In this document: positions 1 to 10,415 of the stretch, one piece after another
Layout of the letters: every line of letters starts with the position of its first letter
Position numbering within the stretch: position 1 is the first letter of the stretch
NCBI GenBank assembly: GCA_002049455.2
Contig: KV918933.1
Coordinates: 95,332 to 159,331, forward strand
Direction of reading: 5' to 3'
DNA from: Porphyra umbilicalis
Taxonomy: Eukaryota > Rhodophyta > Bangiophyceae > Bangiales > Bangiaceae
DNA: 64,000 nucleotides
The notes under the pieces: generated by a model
What the model saw: only the letters and a program-made list of their open reading frames with translations
Database searches by the model: none
What the model was told of the DNA's origin: nothing
Translations under genes and position numbers: made by a program

Positions 1-3000
1 CGCCTCCCCGTAGCGGGCGGGGGCGGCCAGGCACGCCGGAAGCGACGCAGCCTCCCGGCTTGTCGACGCCGTTACAAACCCCATCAACGTCGGGCTCGAC
101 TCAGCCGGGCCGAGCACGTGAACGTAACGTGAGTCCTCTGCTAGAATGAGGCGCGGGGACGCAGACGGCTCCCCGCTGCGGGCGCGCAAGTTCAGTGGCG
201 GGCGCGACCGCGACGTAGAACATAGACCAGACGACATGGCCACCTCCGTCGGCTCCTTGGTGAAGAGAGAGACGGAAAACTTGATGTCCATGTTGGGGCA
301 GAGGCACTTGAGCGCCCAGTCCTGGCCCCGCAGGTCAGCAGGGCACGACTTGGGGTTATGCGTGTCTGCCAGGTGGAAGTGCAAGTTGTGCTCGTGGATC
401 GTCCCCGCCATGATCATCTCCGCCAGGTCCGGCCGCCACTTGTACAGCGGATCTACTGGGATGGTCACCACGTCCATAACCGGCGCATTCTCCGAGCCCT
501 CGAGGAACCACGGGTGGCGACGCATGGAGGCTAATGGCGGGCGATCCTCGGGGACGACGTTGATCATGAGGCGAATGAACTCAGCTGCCGAAGCTGATAC
601 GAACGACGGGATGTCAAAGGTGCCGGTCGTGATCGAGTCGATCAGCTTGCGCGTGTCCGAGTCGTAGAACGGTGGGTGGCCGACGAGGAGGCAGTAAACG
701 AGGACGCCGGCGGACCACACGTCGATCTTTTCGCCCGAGTAACAGCGCCCAGCAATCTGCTCCGGCGACAGGTTGAAAATCGAGCCGACAAGCGACGTGG
801 AGAAGAGGTCCCAGCCGGGTGTGTAAATCCCCGAGTGGCCGAAGTCCGTCAGCTTGAGCACTCCCGAGTTGCCGAGCATGATGTTGTCCAACCGCACGTC
901 CCGGTGGCAGATGCCATTGGCGTGGCAATAGGCGAGCGCGTCAAACAGCTGGCGTAGATAGAAGCGGGCGGTGGCCTCGGGCATACGCTCCTCGGGGTAG
1001 AGACGAACAATGTCAATGAGGGAGCCGCCGCCGCACAGCGTCATGACCAAAAAGGTGTTGTCTTCCGAGTCGAGCACCTCCTCAAGCGACACCACGTTCG
1101 GGTGTTGCACGACGGTCAGGCTCTGGATCTCCCGGTCGAGCCGTGACAGGTCCGAGCAGTTGCCCTTCTTGATGATCTTGACCGCAAACTTCCGCCGTGT
1201 CACCACATGGATGGCCGCCCGCACGACGCCCGACGACCCGCGCCCGACCGTGCGGCCCAGCTCGTAGTCTCCGATGCAGTCCAGGTGACGATTCTCCCAA
1301 AACTCATACTCGCGGGTGACCAAATCTGCCAACACCATGAACTCGTCCCGCGTTAGCAACCCCGAGTGGGAGGTGTCAAACTCGTTGAGGATGCGTTCCT
1401 CGAGAGGCACGCCCGGCTCCTTGTAGAAGACTAGCTCCTCCAGATCAATGCCATCCTCGGAGAGGGCCTCAAGAAAGACCCGCAGCTCGTCGAGCGTCAC
1501 CACCCCGGTGCCGCTGAAGTCGACCAGACGCCACAGCCATTGCATGAAGGCCTCGCGGGAGCCCTCCGTGTGCAGCTGATCGGCCAGCTTCGCGATGTTG
1601 GCCCGTGTGACCTTCTCAACGACCGCCGCGTCGAGCGCCGTCACCGACTTGGCGTCCAGCGAAGAGACGACATTTTCCGACAGGTCACTGTCGGAGAAGC
1701 TCGCCTCACTGTCTTCCGACCGCACGCGTTGCAGGCGGCCAGAGCTCGGCGGGCCGTCAAACTCCCGCTGGGAAGAAAACATGCCAATGGTGCGACCGCT
1801 GACAGACGCCGACGCCGATACCGTGGCGGCGGCGGCCGCCGCCGCCGTGACAGCCGCGTCGTGGTCAGCCGTAACATCGGAGAGGCCCCCCGCCGCCGCG
1901 GCAGCCGCAGCCGCAGCAACCGCTTCGGGGTAGACGGGGACGGGCGACGTTGCCAAGTTCTCATGCGAGGGGTGCCCGGCTGACGGGGCGTCAGCACAAG
2001 GTGTGCCGCCGACAGGCGTCGACGGCCCACCCAATGCAAGACCACCACCATCTGACGCGTCCGAGTAACGGCTGCTTCGGCTGCTACAGCTGCTGCGGCT
2101 ACCAGAGCGACTGTGCGAGGAGCAGCTCGACTCCACATGTCTTCTCCGACGGCGTGGCGAGTGCAGGGTCGACCGCGACGTAGACGGATCGCCCCCACCA
2201 CGGCCGCCAACGGCGGCGCCACGACTACTGTCAGACGCCTCGCTACTGTCGCCGCTCGACGACAAGTCACTGCCCGATTGGTCCGACGGGGTGCCGCGAC
2301 GCATCCCCGACGCCGCAAGCGCGTCAATGTCCGGCAGCTCGAACTCGTCATCGTGCACGACGCCGGGCGCCGGACTCTGCAATCCATCGTCTGACGGGGC
2401 GGCATCCCCATCGCGACTGCGCGACGCCACCGCCCCAACGTTCGATGACGACGACGACGACGAGGAGCTCTCCGACTCGGTCGTATTGCCCGTGCGCATG
2501 CCAGAAGCAGCCAACTCGTCGGGGTCGGGCAAGTCGTACAGCTCCGATCCGCTCTCCACATAAACGCTCGACGGGTTGGCCACCGACGACGGCGGCGGCG
2601 GCAGATCATACACCTCTGAGCCACTGATCTCAACCACGCTCGGCGGGGCCACGCGCGGCCTGCCGTGGCGGCGAGAGCTGGACCAACTCCGAGAGGACCC
2701 GGTAGAAGCAGAGGAGGAAGAATACGACGTGGAGGAGCTATCCGACTCAGACGAGAGGCCCGTGCGCATGCCCGACGCCGCCAGCTCGTCCGGATCTGGC
2801 AGATCGTACAGCTCCGAGCCACTCTCCACGTACACACTTCGCCCCGGCGCCGAGGCGCCGAGGGACACGCCCCCGTGTGAAGATGCCCCCCGAAAGTCCC
2901 CTTTCTCCGCCTCAAACGCAGACGACGACAGCTCCGTGTCGGATCCATCCGAGTGAAAGGATCCCGCGCCCGGCACCACCATGGTACCGCTGCGCGCGCT

Positions 3001-3759
3001 GCCGCCGGCCGCCCCGTGGAGCGCCGGCCCACCCGGCCCGTACGCGGTCGCATCCATGAGCCGCGACTCACTGCGGCCGTACGAGCCACGGGACGACAGC
3101 GCGGCAATGCTCGGGCACCGCTGCACCGCCGGCCCGTCACCGCCGGGCCGCGACGCGCCGGGCGGGACCGGCATGGGCGGCGGCAGGCCCGACGACGCGC
3201 GTGAGAGGAGGCCACCGCCGCCAAGCGACCCAGGCTCCCCCTCATCCCGGCACACGGACCGACCCAAGCTCCCGTCCCCAACGCCCCCGGCGCCCTGTCC
3301 CGGAGGGCTTAACGCAGACGACTCCTCATCAGAGTCTGTGTGCGACGCGCTCGCCGACCGCGCGTACACGGAGCGCACGTTGGAGTAAGACGAGAAGCGG
3401 CGAAACGACGATCGGCCCGACACGGAGCAGTCCTTGACGCCCCCCGCCGAGGCCGTCGCAATCAGGTCCCGAAAGCGCTTGTCGCGCAGCAGCTCCGCCT
3501 CGGCCTTGACCTTTTCCGCGTGGCAGTACTGGACGAGAGCCACAAACTCGGCGCGCGTCAAGTTGCCATCACGCTCCGTGTCAAAGTAGTAGAGCACGGG
3601 GAGGGAATGGGGCATGACGAGGCCGGGTACGGCCGAGGCCGCGAGTAGCTCCCGCAGCGTCAGCCACCCATGGTGCTCTCCGTCGAGCTCGCTAAACACG
3701 TTGCTTAGCTCCTTGCCGCCAACGGGGTCGCAGACGGGCGCGCCATGGGAATTCCCCAT
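1..3759 (-). CDS. EF-hand calcium-regulated Ser/Thr protein kinase, 3' end outside window
   Basis: One open frame runs from the ATG at 3759 to the window edge (over 1250 codons). The N-terminus MGNSHG fits N-myristoylation. Two EF-hand loops lie at residues 26-37 (DGEHHGWLTLRE) and about 62-73 (DTERDGNLTRAE). A roughly 600-residue Ser/Asp/Ala-rich linker follows, then two more EF-hands near residues 744 and 794 (DFSGTGVVTLDE, DTSHSGLLTRDE). The kinase domain runs from about 825 to 1090: GRGSSG loop, FAVKII lysine, catalytic loop HRDVRLDN at residue 952, DFG, and SPEQ in place of APE. The fold is CAMK-like. The catalytic-loop Lys of HRDxKxxN is Arg here. In plant-type CDPKs the EF-hands follow the kinase; here they precede it. 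It presumably phosphorylates proteins at a membrane in response to calcium. The C-terminal tail is unidentified. Confidence 0.9.
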   Translation of the reverse strand, partial: MGNSHGAPVCDPVGGKELSNVFSELDGEHHGWLTLRELLAASAVPGLVMPHSLPVLYYFDTERDGNLTRAEFVALVQYCHAEKVKAEAELLRDKRFRDLIATASAGGVKDCSVSGRSSFRRFSSYSNVRSVYARSASASHTDSDEESSALSPPGQGAGGVGDGSLGRSVCRDEGEPGSLGGGGLLSRASSGLPPPMPVPPGASRPGGDGPAVQRCPSIAALSSRGSYGRSESRLMDATAYGPGGPALHGAAGGSARSGTMVVPGAGSFHSDGSDTELSSSAFEAEKGDFRGASSHGGVSLGASAPGRSVYVESGSELYDLPDPDELAASGMRTGLSSESDSSSTSYSSSSASTGSSRSWSSSRRHGRPRVAPPSVVEISGSEVYDLPPPPSSVANPSSVYVESGSELYDLPDPDELAASGMRTGNTTESESSSSSSSSSNVGAVASRSRDGDAAPSDDGLQSPAPGVVHDDEFELPDIDALAASGMRRGTPSDQSGSDLSSSGDSSEASDSSRGAAVGGRGGGDPSTSRSTLHSPRRRRRHVESSCSSHSRSGSRSSCSSRSSRYSDASDGGGLALGGPSTPVGGTPCADAPSAGHPSHENLATSPVPVYPEAVAAAAAAAAAGGLSDVTADHDAAVTAAAAAAATVSASASVSGRTIGMFSSQREFDGPPSSGRLQRVRSEDSEASFSDSDLSENVVSSLDAKSVTALDAAVVEKVTRANIAKLADQLHTEGSREAFMQWLWRLVDFSGTGVVTLDELRVFLEALSEDGIDLEELVFYKEPGVPLEERILNEFDTSHSGLLTRDEFMVLADLVTREYEFWENRHLDCIGDYELGRTVGRGSSGVVRAAIHVVTRRKFAVKIIKKGNCSDLSRLDREIQSLTVVQHPNVVSLEEVLDSEDNTFLVMTLCGGGSLIDIVRLYPEERMPEATARFYLRQLFDALAYCHANGICHRDVRLDNIMLGNSGVLKLTDFGHSGIYTPGWDLFSTSLVGSIFNLSPEQIAGRCYSGEKIDVWSAGVLVYCLLVGHPPFYDSDTRKLIDSITTGTFDIPSFVSASAAEFIRLMINVVPEDRPPLASMRRHPWFLEGSENAPVMDVVTIPVDPLYKWRPDLAEMIMAGTIHEHNLHFHLADTHNPKSCPADLRGQDWALKCLCPNMDIKFSVSLFTKEPTEVAMSSGLCSTSRSRPPLNLRARSGEPSASPRLILAEDSRYVHVLGPAESSPTLMGFVTASTSREAASLPACLAAPARYGEA
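2296..2846 (-). repeat. repeated acidic motif inside the kinase linker
   Basis: Within the kinase linker, SGSELYDLPDPDELAASGM occurs at about 2767-2840 and again at about 2497-2565. A shorter relative (DEFELPDIDALAASGMRRG) lies at about 2296-2350 and a partial copy (SGSEVYDLPPPP) at about 2590-2630. Each full copy is followed by a Ser-rich acidic stretch. Spacing is about 270 and 195 bp, all in frame, so it is a duplicated protein module, possibly a docking or phosphorylation motif. Confidence 0.85.
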
Positions 3760-4775
3760 CGAGGCCCGTCACACCCGCAACGGCGCGGGCGGCAACGAAA
3801 CAAAACGGCAGCCGGCAAGCACCCCACCCCCAGATGGCCCCACCCCCCCCACACGCGCTCACCCCTCAAACACAAACCGCTCAGGGCACCCCGCAATGCA
3901 GGCAGCACCACGCCGCCGAGAAAGCAAGACGGACGCCACAACACCCACCCCCCCAGCCCCGCCCACACTCAAAGCACCCACACGCGCGCTACGCACCGCG
4001 CGGGAGCCCCCCACGCCGCAACCCAAACGCCCGACGCCGCCGACGTGGTCCGCGGTTCACCAGGCTCCACCGCCGCACGGGAAAGGTCGTCGTCCGCAAC
4101 GCAGCAGCATGCGTGGCGCTGTGCGGCCATGCCACAAGCGCCGCCCGCGCCGAGGGGGCGGCGCGCCGCCACGGCGGGGGGCACGACCACACCCCACGCC
4201 GGCTCAGTCGGGGGGGGGGGAGCGGTGGTGCGGGGCTGCGGCGGCGGCGGGCGCACCTCGGGGCCCGCAGCGGCGGGTGTCGGCGACGGCGGGGGCCGGG
4301 CGCGGGGGCGGGTCGGGAGCGCGGCGGGGCGCGTCCACGCGGCGCCGCAACGTGTGGGGTGGTGGCACGCGGCGGGCGGGACGCGGGGGGCCGGCGCGGA
4401 GCGGCTGGCGGGCTCGGGGGGGGGGGTGGGCCGCGCGGGCGTGTGCGGTTTCGAGTCGGGCGGGAGGGCTTCCGCCACCACGGCACGACGGCGCCCGCGG
4501 TTGGTGGCCCGCCGCCTCTTGTTGCCCTCCCGTTGTGTGCTGCTGGCGCCAGCGCGTGGAGGGGCCCTCGCCTGGTCACATATTCGACGAATCGCTCCTC
4601 AACTCACAGCCGCTCGAAGAATTTCTCTGCCGTCGTCAGAAATTCATTGGGGCCCACGCAATTATACAAACTTGTCTGTGCACCTCTCGACAAAAAGGTG
4701 CGACACCTCCAAAGAACCTGGGAGGGGCTACAAGAGGGGTGCAAAAAACCACCCATATTAAATCTCGGTTTTTTA
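3760..4775. other. intergenic, CpG-rich upstream region of the kinase gene
   Basis: No convincing gene. About 3760-4570 is extremely GC-rich with runs of G and C (for example near 4208 and 4416) and long overlapping open frames in several phases, which is expected by chance at this composition. Composition drops toward AT after 4580. It probably holds the kinase promoter; I recognise no TATA box close to its ATG. Confidence 0.5.
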
Positions 4776-5646
4776 CAGCAGTAGAGGCCGATCTGGAACT
4801 CTTTTGTAAGGCCCGTTCCGTGACATGGATCCGGGTTTGTGTTGCCCGTTTGTTACGCCACAAACCCGGCGTCACACCGGTCAGAGCATTCCGGGACATC
4901 AGGCAGGATATGGGTATGTGATGTCAATGAATGTAATTACACAAGATAATTCAATATCTGCACTCCAATCTCAATCGTCCGCGGCTTTCTGTCCACCCGC
5001 TGGCGCACGTGTGTAGCAACATTGCTGATCGGCACGGGCGCTGCGGCGCGCACCGTGTGGCGACACGCACCACCGCGGGTGGAGAGAGTGACTAGAGGGG
5101 CGTGCCCACACCGCGGCACCCTCTGCGTAAGCTCACACAGCTGCATCTCCGGTTGGCGTCTGACGCGGGATGGCCCCCGTCACCGGTCCCCTCACAACGC
5201 AAAAAGGTAAAGAACGTACAGGCTGTGGCGGGAAGCGGTGTGGCCGCGTACGAATACGAAAAAGCCGACTGTGTGAGCTGCTGCGTGCGGTGGGAGGAGG
5301 TGTGACCCGCGCAACTGCAGCGCAGCGGCTGCGGCCTCGGCCGACGTGCGGTGAGATCACACGACACCATTCCCTCGCCAATGCATCGGAGAACTCTTGC
5401 GTCAGTCCGTCCGTGATCGATTCTAATTCTCCAGGCAGGCCATTCAGCCTGCCTCGTCACATGGCTCCGGCCGAGTGGCGCAAGCCAGGCATGCCTGGGA
5501 TCGGCATGGGCAAGTTTAGCACGTGGCAGAATTCAGCCAACCAGCGTTCGACAACGCTTGTCACAAACACCGTCACAAACACGGACCCATGTCACGGAAC
5601 GGGCCTAACTGTTGGAGTGCGGGATTTTTGGGAGAACGGCTGTAAT
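4776..5646. repeat. dispersed repeat, split by a transposon
   Basis: Bases 4776-4809 (agaggccgatctggaactc...) and 5606-5646 (ctgttggagtgcgggattt...) are the halves of a sequence that is continuous, in reverse orientation, at about 55997-56064. A diverged relative of the right half is at about 43763-43797. The two halves here are separated by exactly one inverted-repeat element. Confidence 0.8.
4810..5605. mobile_element. non-autonomous inverted-repeat transposon (796 bp), TAA target duplication
   Basis: The ends are inverted repeats: ggcccgttccgtgacatgg at 4810-4828 is the perfect complement of 5587-5605, and the match extends to about 32 bp with two mismatches. TAA flanks both ends (4807-4809 and 5606-5608). 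The empty site is seen at 55997-56064, where the flanking sequences join directly. Three-base TWA duplications are typical of PIF/Harbinger elements. No coding capacity was seen inside, so it would depend on a transposase elsewhere. Confidence 0.88.
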
Positions 5647-7160
5647 CGATGGTTCCTTTCCTGGCTGAGGACTTGGCTGAGGAGCTGTGGTTGACCGTCG
5701 ACGTTGCGTCGTCGTGTCTTCTCCTCTGAAGACAGGGGCTGATAGGGCTCCCCATAGCCACAGACCTCGACGGCCTGGTCTTCGCCTCCGCCGCCGCCGC
5801 CACCGTCTGGGCGACCTCCCGTCTTTCTGGGCGGTGACGAAGATGCCGCTGCACCGTCACCACCACACGGTCTTCGAGTATGTGGCACATTTCACACAGT
5901 CGGGGAGGAAGATAATCCATCGCTGTCGCCGCTACCGCCGCCACCGTCGTAGGAGTAGGCGGAAGCACTCAAGCTCTTCAAGCTGCATTCGCACCTGCCG
6001 AGGGATCCCTCGGCCGTACCACCAACAGTCCGGACCATTGGTGGTACGGCATCGCTGTCTATTCGTCATGAGGGCTGAGTGTGGCAGAGAGGCGGGTCGG
6101 TCGTCGTAGGCGTGGGGGGGGGGCGGAGTGCGTCGTGCTCGACTTGAGACTCCATTGTTGCCGCTGTGCGAGGCGAAGTGCCGAGCCATGACTGTGTCTG
6201 CGGAATTTGTTGATTACGACTTACGGTAATTTCCTGTAGTGCATAGAGCATGCATTTTGTTGGTGCCGTCCATGGCTACAAGTAGGCTTGTATTTCACGC
6301 CCTCACACCCGGGGGGTGTGGGCGTGTCACGCCCCGATCGAGGCGTGATCGGCCGATCACGCCCTAATGACGCCCTTTTGGAGGCGGCAACACGAAAACG
6401 TAGCACCCATTGTCAATAAATCTACTTATTCCATAATTATGTAGCACCCCTTTCAGACGGGAGGCGAGCATTGTGACCTGCTTTGGTGCTCTGCGTTCAA
6501 AACCAATCCATCACAGACCGAAGGCTGCCTCGGCGTCCTGTAAGTACCACTCAATGTCGTACATGTTTATTGTGCTTCTCACAAAAAATTGATCCGCAAC
6601 ATCCGCTTCAGCATCATGCACCGCCCCCTGAGCCAACAAGTCGGTCCCCTAGGGCAGGGACCAGGTAGCGAAGCTTCCACTTTATGTGAGAACACAGACA
6701 CACAGTTTGGGAAAACTTCAGCAATCACCAGTTCGCACTTTGTCTCCACCTACTGTAAGCGGTGCTCTGTCGCAGTGGACGTCGAAGGAAATGAAGCAAA
6801 AGATGCTGCCGTGGGCCCCTCACTTCCGTAGCATTCAGCGATTGGTGAGATTCTGCACTATTCAGGATGATACTGACTTCTCCGTCCCTAAGGAAAATTT
6901 GCATTGTCCACATGTTGCCGCGCCGTGGCCTTCCTCACGGACGCAATGGATGGCCACATTTTCTCGGCCTGTCGTGCTCTGCTGTTTCGTGTCGGACATA
7001 CGGAAAGCACTCACTGCCTGTGAGGCATAGCACTGGTGCTGGCCGAGGTGGGAGTGAGCTGGACAGTGTCCGCACCACGGCCGGAGCGCCACCCCCCACA
7101 AGCTGGAAATCTGCGCAGTGCAGTGGTTCTCAGTGAACATTTTTTTCATTTGATTCCCGT
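5647..7160. other. non-coding region
   Basis: Only short unconvincing frames. Mixed composition, CT-rich near 5700-5850, with a palindrome cluster at 6303-6365 listed separately. No RNA gene or conserved protein recognised. Confidence 0.5.
6303..6365. repeat. cluster of perfect palindromes
   Basis: Three palindromes lie within about 60 bp: cacaccc/gggtgtg around 6305-6320, ggcgtg-t-cacgcc around 6321-6333, and a perfect 22-bp palindrome at 6342-6363 centred on cggccg. The shared half-site ggcgtga recurs, so the block could extrude a cruciform or hold paired binding sites. Confidence 0.65.
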
Positions 7161-7500
7161 CACACGAACCAGCTGCTTCGCCCAGTCTACACAATAGAGA
7201 GCGTCGGCAATTAGGGCGTGGGTACTAAATGTGGGTAAAATGTGGGTCGCCGACCCACGTCGGATATACCCACATCTTACCAACATTCGGCGTCGGCAAG
7301 TGCCAAAAAATCGGTCGAGAAGATTTGAGATCTCCATCTCCGCCGCGACGGCAAGACAGCCACCTCCGTGCAATCGCCATCTTTCATCTGGCCTGACCTC
7401 CACCACAAGCGCGACCATCGCACCACCTCGAGCACCCTAGCCACCTGCACCTCACTCCGCCATCATTTTCACATCACCCAACCTTGCTCTACCTCATGCC

Positions 7501-8110
7501 ATGGTGAACCAAAAGGACATGGCCATTGGTGTCTTGCGTCGCCGACGGGCGCGCCTGCGTCGATTGGTGCGCGCTTGGTTTGTACTTGACCATGACCTGG
7601 TGGACATGCACCACGCCACGCGGGTGTATCTTCAAGTGGGGGCTCTCATTTGGCGGTCTGTGTCTCGAGCCGGTCGCGTTGGAGGAGTGACGTTCAACGT
7701 ACACGGGTTTTCTGCCCAAGAGTCGCTCTGCACTTTTTCGCTCTTTGCCTTCCGATGTGGACCGGCTGGCCACAGCTCTCCACGTGGACGCCGTTTTTCC
7801 ACTGCGGCGGTACCGGGTGGACGCAACAGAGTGCCTTGCAGTTGTGCTGCGGCGCCTTGCCTCCCCTGCGCGTTGGGCCGACCTGGAGGGAATGTTTGGC
7901 CGCTGCCGCTCCTCGCTCAGCGAGATTTCTTGCCGTACGGTGGACCGCTTGATGGCCAAGTGGGGCCACCTTTTGACGAGGTGGCGGAGAGTTCATGGCT
8001 GAGCGAGCGGCGGTGTATGCGGACGCCGTTTGCAGGCGGCGAGCGCCGCTGCAATCTTGCGTTGGCTTTATTGACGGTACTGCCATTCACGATGTTCGCC
8101 CAGGTGGACG
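7501..8110 (+). pseudogene. PIF/Harbinger transposase, N-terminal fragment with frameshift
   Basis: The frame at 7691-8002 encodes RYRVDATECLAVVLRRLASP, then WADLEGMFGRCRSSLSEI, the conserved N-terminal helices of DDE_Tnp_4 transposases. It leads in another phase to YADAVCRRRAPLQSCVGFIDGT near 8020-8090, which holds the first catalytic Asp. A more N-terminal part (from the ATG at 7501, with LVRAWFVLDHDL) is in a third phase, so at least one frameshift is present. After the first Asp the gene stops matching and runs into the antisense of the Myb-like ORF. The remaining catalytic core is gone. Confidence 0.75.
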
Positions 8111-8765
8111 GCTCCAGCGTGGGGGAAGGCTCCATCGCGCCGCCGCAGCCGCTCCCAATAGATATCGTCAAAGTCGAGGCGCACGGGCCCTCGCCCCTTG
8201 TCGCCATGGCCAAACGGCGCACTTGTTCGCCGTTCTTGACCAACTCCTCCTCGGCCGCCGTGCGCTCCTTCCGCTCCGGGGCGGTACGTTCGTTGAACCC
8301 GTTCATCTCCTCCACCACGTCGACCAGCAGCAGCTCCATAGGCGGAGGGACCTCTTCCGTCCCTGTCTTGGTGGCGCGTTTCTTGTCGAACGCCTCAAAA
8401 GACTTGGCCAGGAGTTTAAAACGGTCCTTGGCGTGCTTATGGTCGTTCTTAAATGTTGCCCGCGGGTTGGCGTTAAAGTTGTTTGTCACGACTCGGAACC
8501 GCTCCGTCATTTTTCCCCAAGGGGACATGTGCGCTTTCGCGACGACGACCTCCTTGAGCAGAATGTAGTCCGTCTCGTCCGTCCACGGACAGCGGGCCAC
8601 CTTGAATCTGTCGCTCGACGTCTCCCGAGGAACGGATCGGGGCGGAGTCAGGTGGTGGATGGGATCAGCCGCAGCCGGGCCTATGGCAGGCCCGGCGGCG
8701 GACAACAGATTCGGGGCAGCTGTGGGAACATTGAGGGTGTTGGCCGGAGCGGCATTGGCAGGCAT
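7917..8765 (-). CDS. Myb/SANT-like DNA-binding protein of a Harbinger element
   Basis: The ATG at 8765 opens a 282-residue frame. After an Ala/Pro-rich leader comes a trihelix/Myb-SANT-like domain (about residues 50-130): CPWTDETDYILLKEVV, then WGKMTERFRVV and DRFKLLAKSFEAFDKK. A charged helical region follows. Harbinger elements encode such a protein, which carries the transposase to the DNA ends. The last 60 or so residues are read from the antisense of the transposase fragment, so the native C-terminus was lost in the same deletion. Confidence 0.75.
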   Translation of the reverse strand: MPANAAPANTLNVPTAAPNLLSAAGPAIGPAAADPIHHLTPPRSVPRETSSDRFKVARCPWTDETDYILLKEVVVAKAHMSPWGKMTERFRVVTNNFNANPRATFKNDHKHAKDRFKLLAKSFEAFDKKRATKTGTEEVPPPMELLLVDVVEEMNGFNERTAPERKERTAAEEELVKNGEQVRRLAMATRGEGPCASTLTISIGSGCGGAMEPSPTLEPSTWANIVNGSTVNKANARLQRRSPPANGVRIHRRSLSHELSATSSKGGPTWPSSGPPYGKKSR

Positions 8766-9124
8766 CGTCGAGGGGGGGGAGGGTGACGGCGTTGGGGGAG
8801 CGATGGTGGTGGCGGTTAGCGACGGCAGGGTCCGCCTCGAAAGGTGCTCCGTCGTCTCGCCTCACAAAGTTTAGGCGTGCAAGCGCCCAGATCGGCTGGG
8901 ACGAGCGCTGGCGGCGCAGCTGGACCCACGTGTGATGCGACGGCCGCCTGCACCGACCGGTACTTGGCGTGGGTAAGATGACCCCTATACCCACAAATGG
9001 GCTCCAAATGTGGGTACCAGCTGTATCGTGGCATCAAACGTGTCCCCGACCCACGCCACAGACCCCCATTGGACTTGCCGACGCTCTCTAATGTGTAGAA
9101 TGGGTGAAGCAGCTGATTCGTGCG

Positions 9125-10415
9125 AAATGTCATGTTGCTGGAGTGATGGAGAGCAATTGGCATTGTGATGTATTATTCAGCAAAAGTGTTGTGCATTGAG
9201 GGAGCGTGTCTTTTCGATGCTGTCATAGAATTCCGAGCTTCGTCGCTGTAATGGAGGATAGTCGTCCTGTCCCTTCGCTCTTCTGACCACCACGGCATCT
9301 CGTCCCTTTTTTGTTCCCCAGTTGTCGTTGTGTCCTTTTCTCTTCTCCAGTTGTAGCGTCCCCATTGTCGGTCCCCATTTGATATCTTCATCTTTGTCGC
9401 ATGGTTTTCAGTATAAAGCAATGGTCAGCAAAGCAAACAAGCACGGCACTCGGCGCGCCGCCCCACGCAAGGGGAGGTCAACAGCGGAGGCCGGCAGATG
9501 CCTCAAGAAATGTACAAGAGATGAGTGAACACCCCGGCAGGCGCCGAGAGGGGGAACGGGAAAGGACGTGGAACGCATGGAGGAAAACAACGAACGTGAG
9601 TACAGCGCGACTTGTATGGCGTGCGGATGGGGGGAGGGAATGGGGCAAAGAAGGGGGCAGATGCGAAGGGGGAGGGGGGGGGCAAAAATATGGGCGGATG
9701 CGGAGCGCGGACCCAAAGAAGGAGCGGATGCGGCGCGCGCGTCGAAGAGAGAGCGTGGCGGTGCGGTGACGACGATGGAGTGGTTGTTTGAAAGGCCCGA
9801 TGGAGAGGCGAGATGACGAGATGGCGAGACGGCGTAAGAGAGCGGAGACGCAGTGCTGACACTGCCGCAAAGAGGGGCGCTGCTGACCATTTCTGGGGCT
9901 TTGTGTGGAGTATATACAGTGAGGGTTCCCCAAAGGCACCTGTAAACGCTGTTGGAGGAGTCTGTCATCGCTTGCATGTGTAAAGTCATTAGTCAGTTAT
10001 ATCCGTCCCGGTTATATCTACAGTGGATGTATCCGGGACCACGGAGGCACCACAGAGCCCGAGAGATCGAGGAATGTGAAATTAGAACGCGATTGCCACC
10101 AAGTTTTTGTATTGCTGACCCCCAAAGAATGGCGGTTGCAGAGTGGTTGCAATCATTCAACAGCGTACGTGGACCAATGGAAAGGCTAGGAATCATATGA
10201 GTTCCTTGCACAGTCTCATCATGCAGCTCTGCGCGCTGGAAACGCACATCAGGATCTCAAGAAATCTGAAGAAATTTGTTGATCTCAAGATAAATCACAG
10301 GTCTGGCCCAGAACCCTCTCCATGCCCTCTTCAGGCACGAGCAAGCGGCCCAACAATCTCAGGAAATCTCATTGTGGGTTGCAATGGCTCTGCGTGACCC
10401 CTGCAAGACACGTTG
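9125..10415. other. non-coding, with a purine-rich tract
   Basis: No gene seen. About 9540-9840 is strongly purine-rich on the plus strand (gggggagg and gagcggatgcgg-type motifs). At 10008-10052, gtcccgg and ccgggac form a short stem with a TA-rich loop. The rest is AT-richer than the window average. Confidence 0.5.

Larger units (their letters stand above)
7161..9124. mobile_element. PIF/Harbinger-type DNA transposon, internally deleted
   Basis: Inverted repeats of about 50 bp bound it: 7161-7210 and the complement of 9075-9124, about five mismatches. The inner 15 bases (agagagcgtcggcaa) are identical. Subterminal sequences carry several copies of gtgggt/acccac. Inside are a 5' part of a DDE transposase on the plus strand and a Myb/SANT-like gene on the minus strand, the two-gene content of Harbinger elements. 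The outer boundary and target duplication are uncertain. Confidence 0.75.

Noticed and set aside
1641-3281. 546-codon Arg/Ala-rich ORF on the minus strand
   Set aside because: It is an out-of-phase shadow of the kinase linker; the kinase phase is continuous from EF-hands to HRD and DFG motifs.
3614-4921. 435-codon plus-strand ORF and overlapping long ORFs
   Set aside because: Extreme GC gives open frames in all phases; composition is Arg/Pro/Gly with no folded segment, and it runs into the left inverted repeat of the 796-bp transposon.
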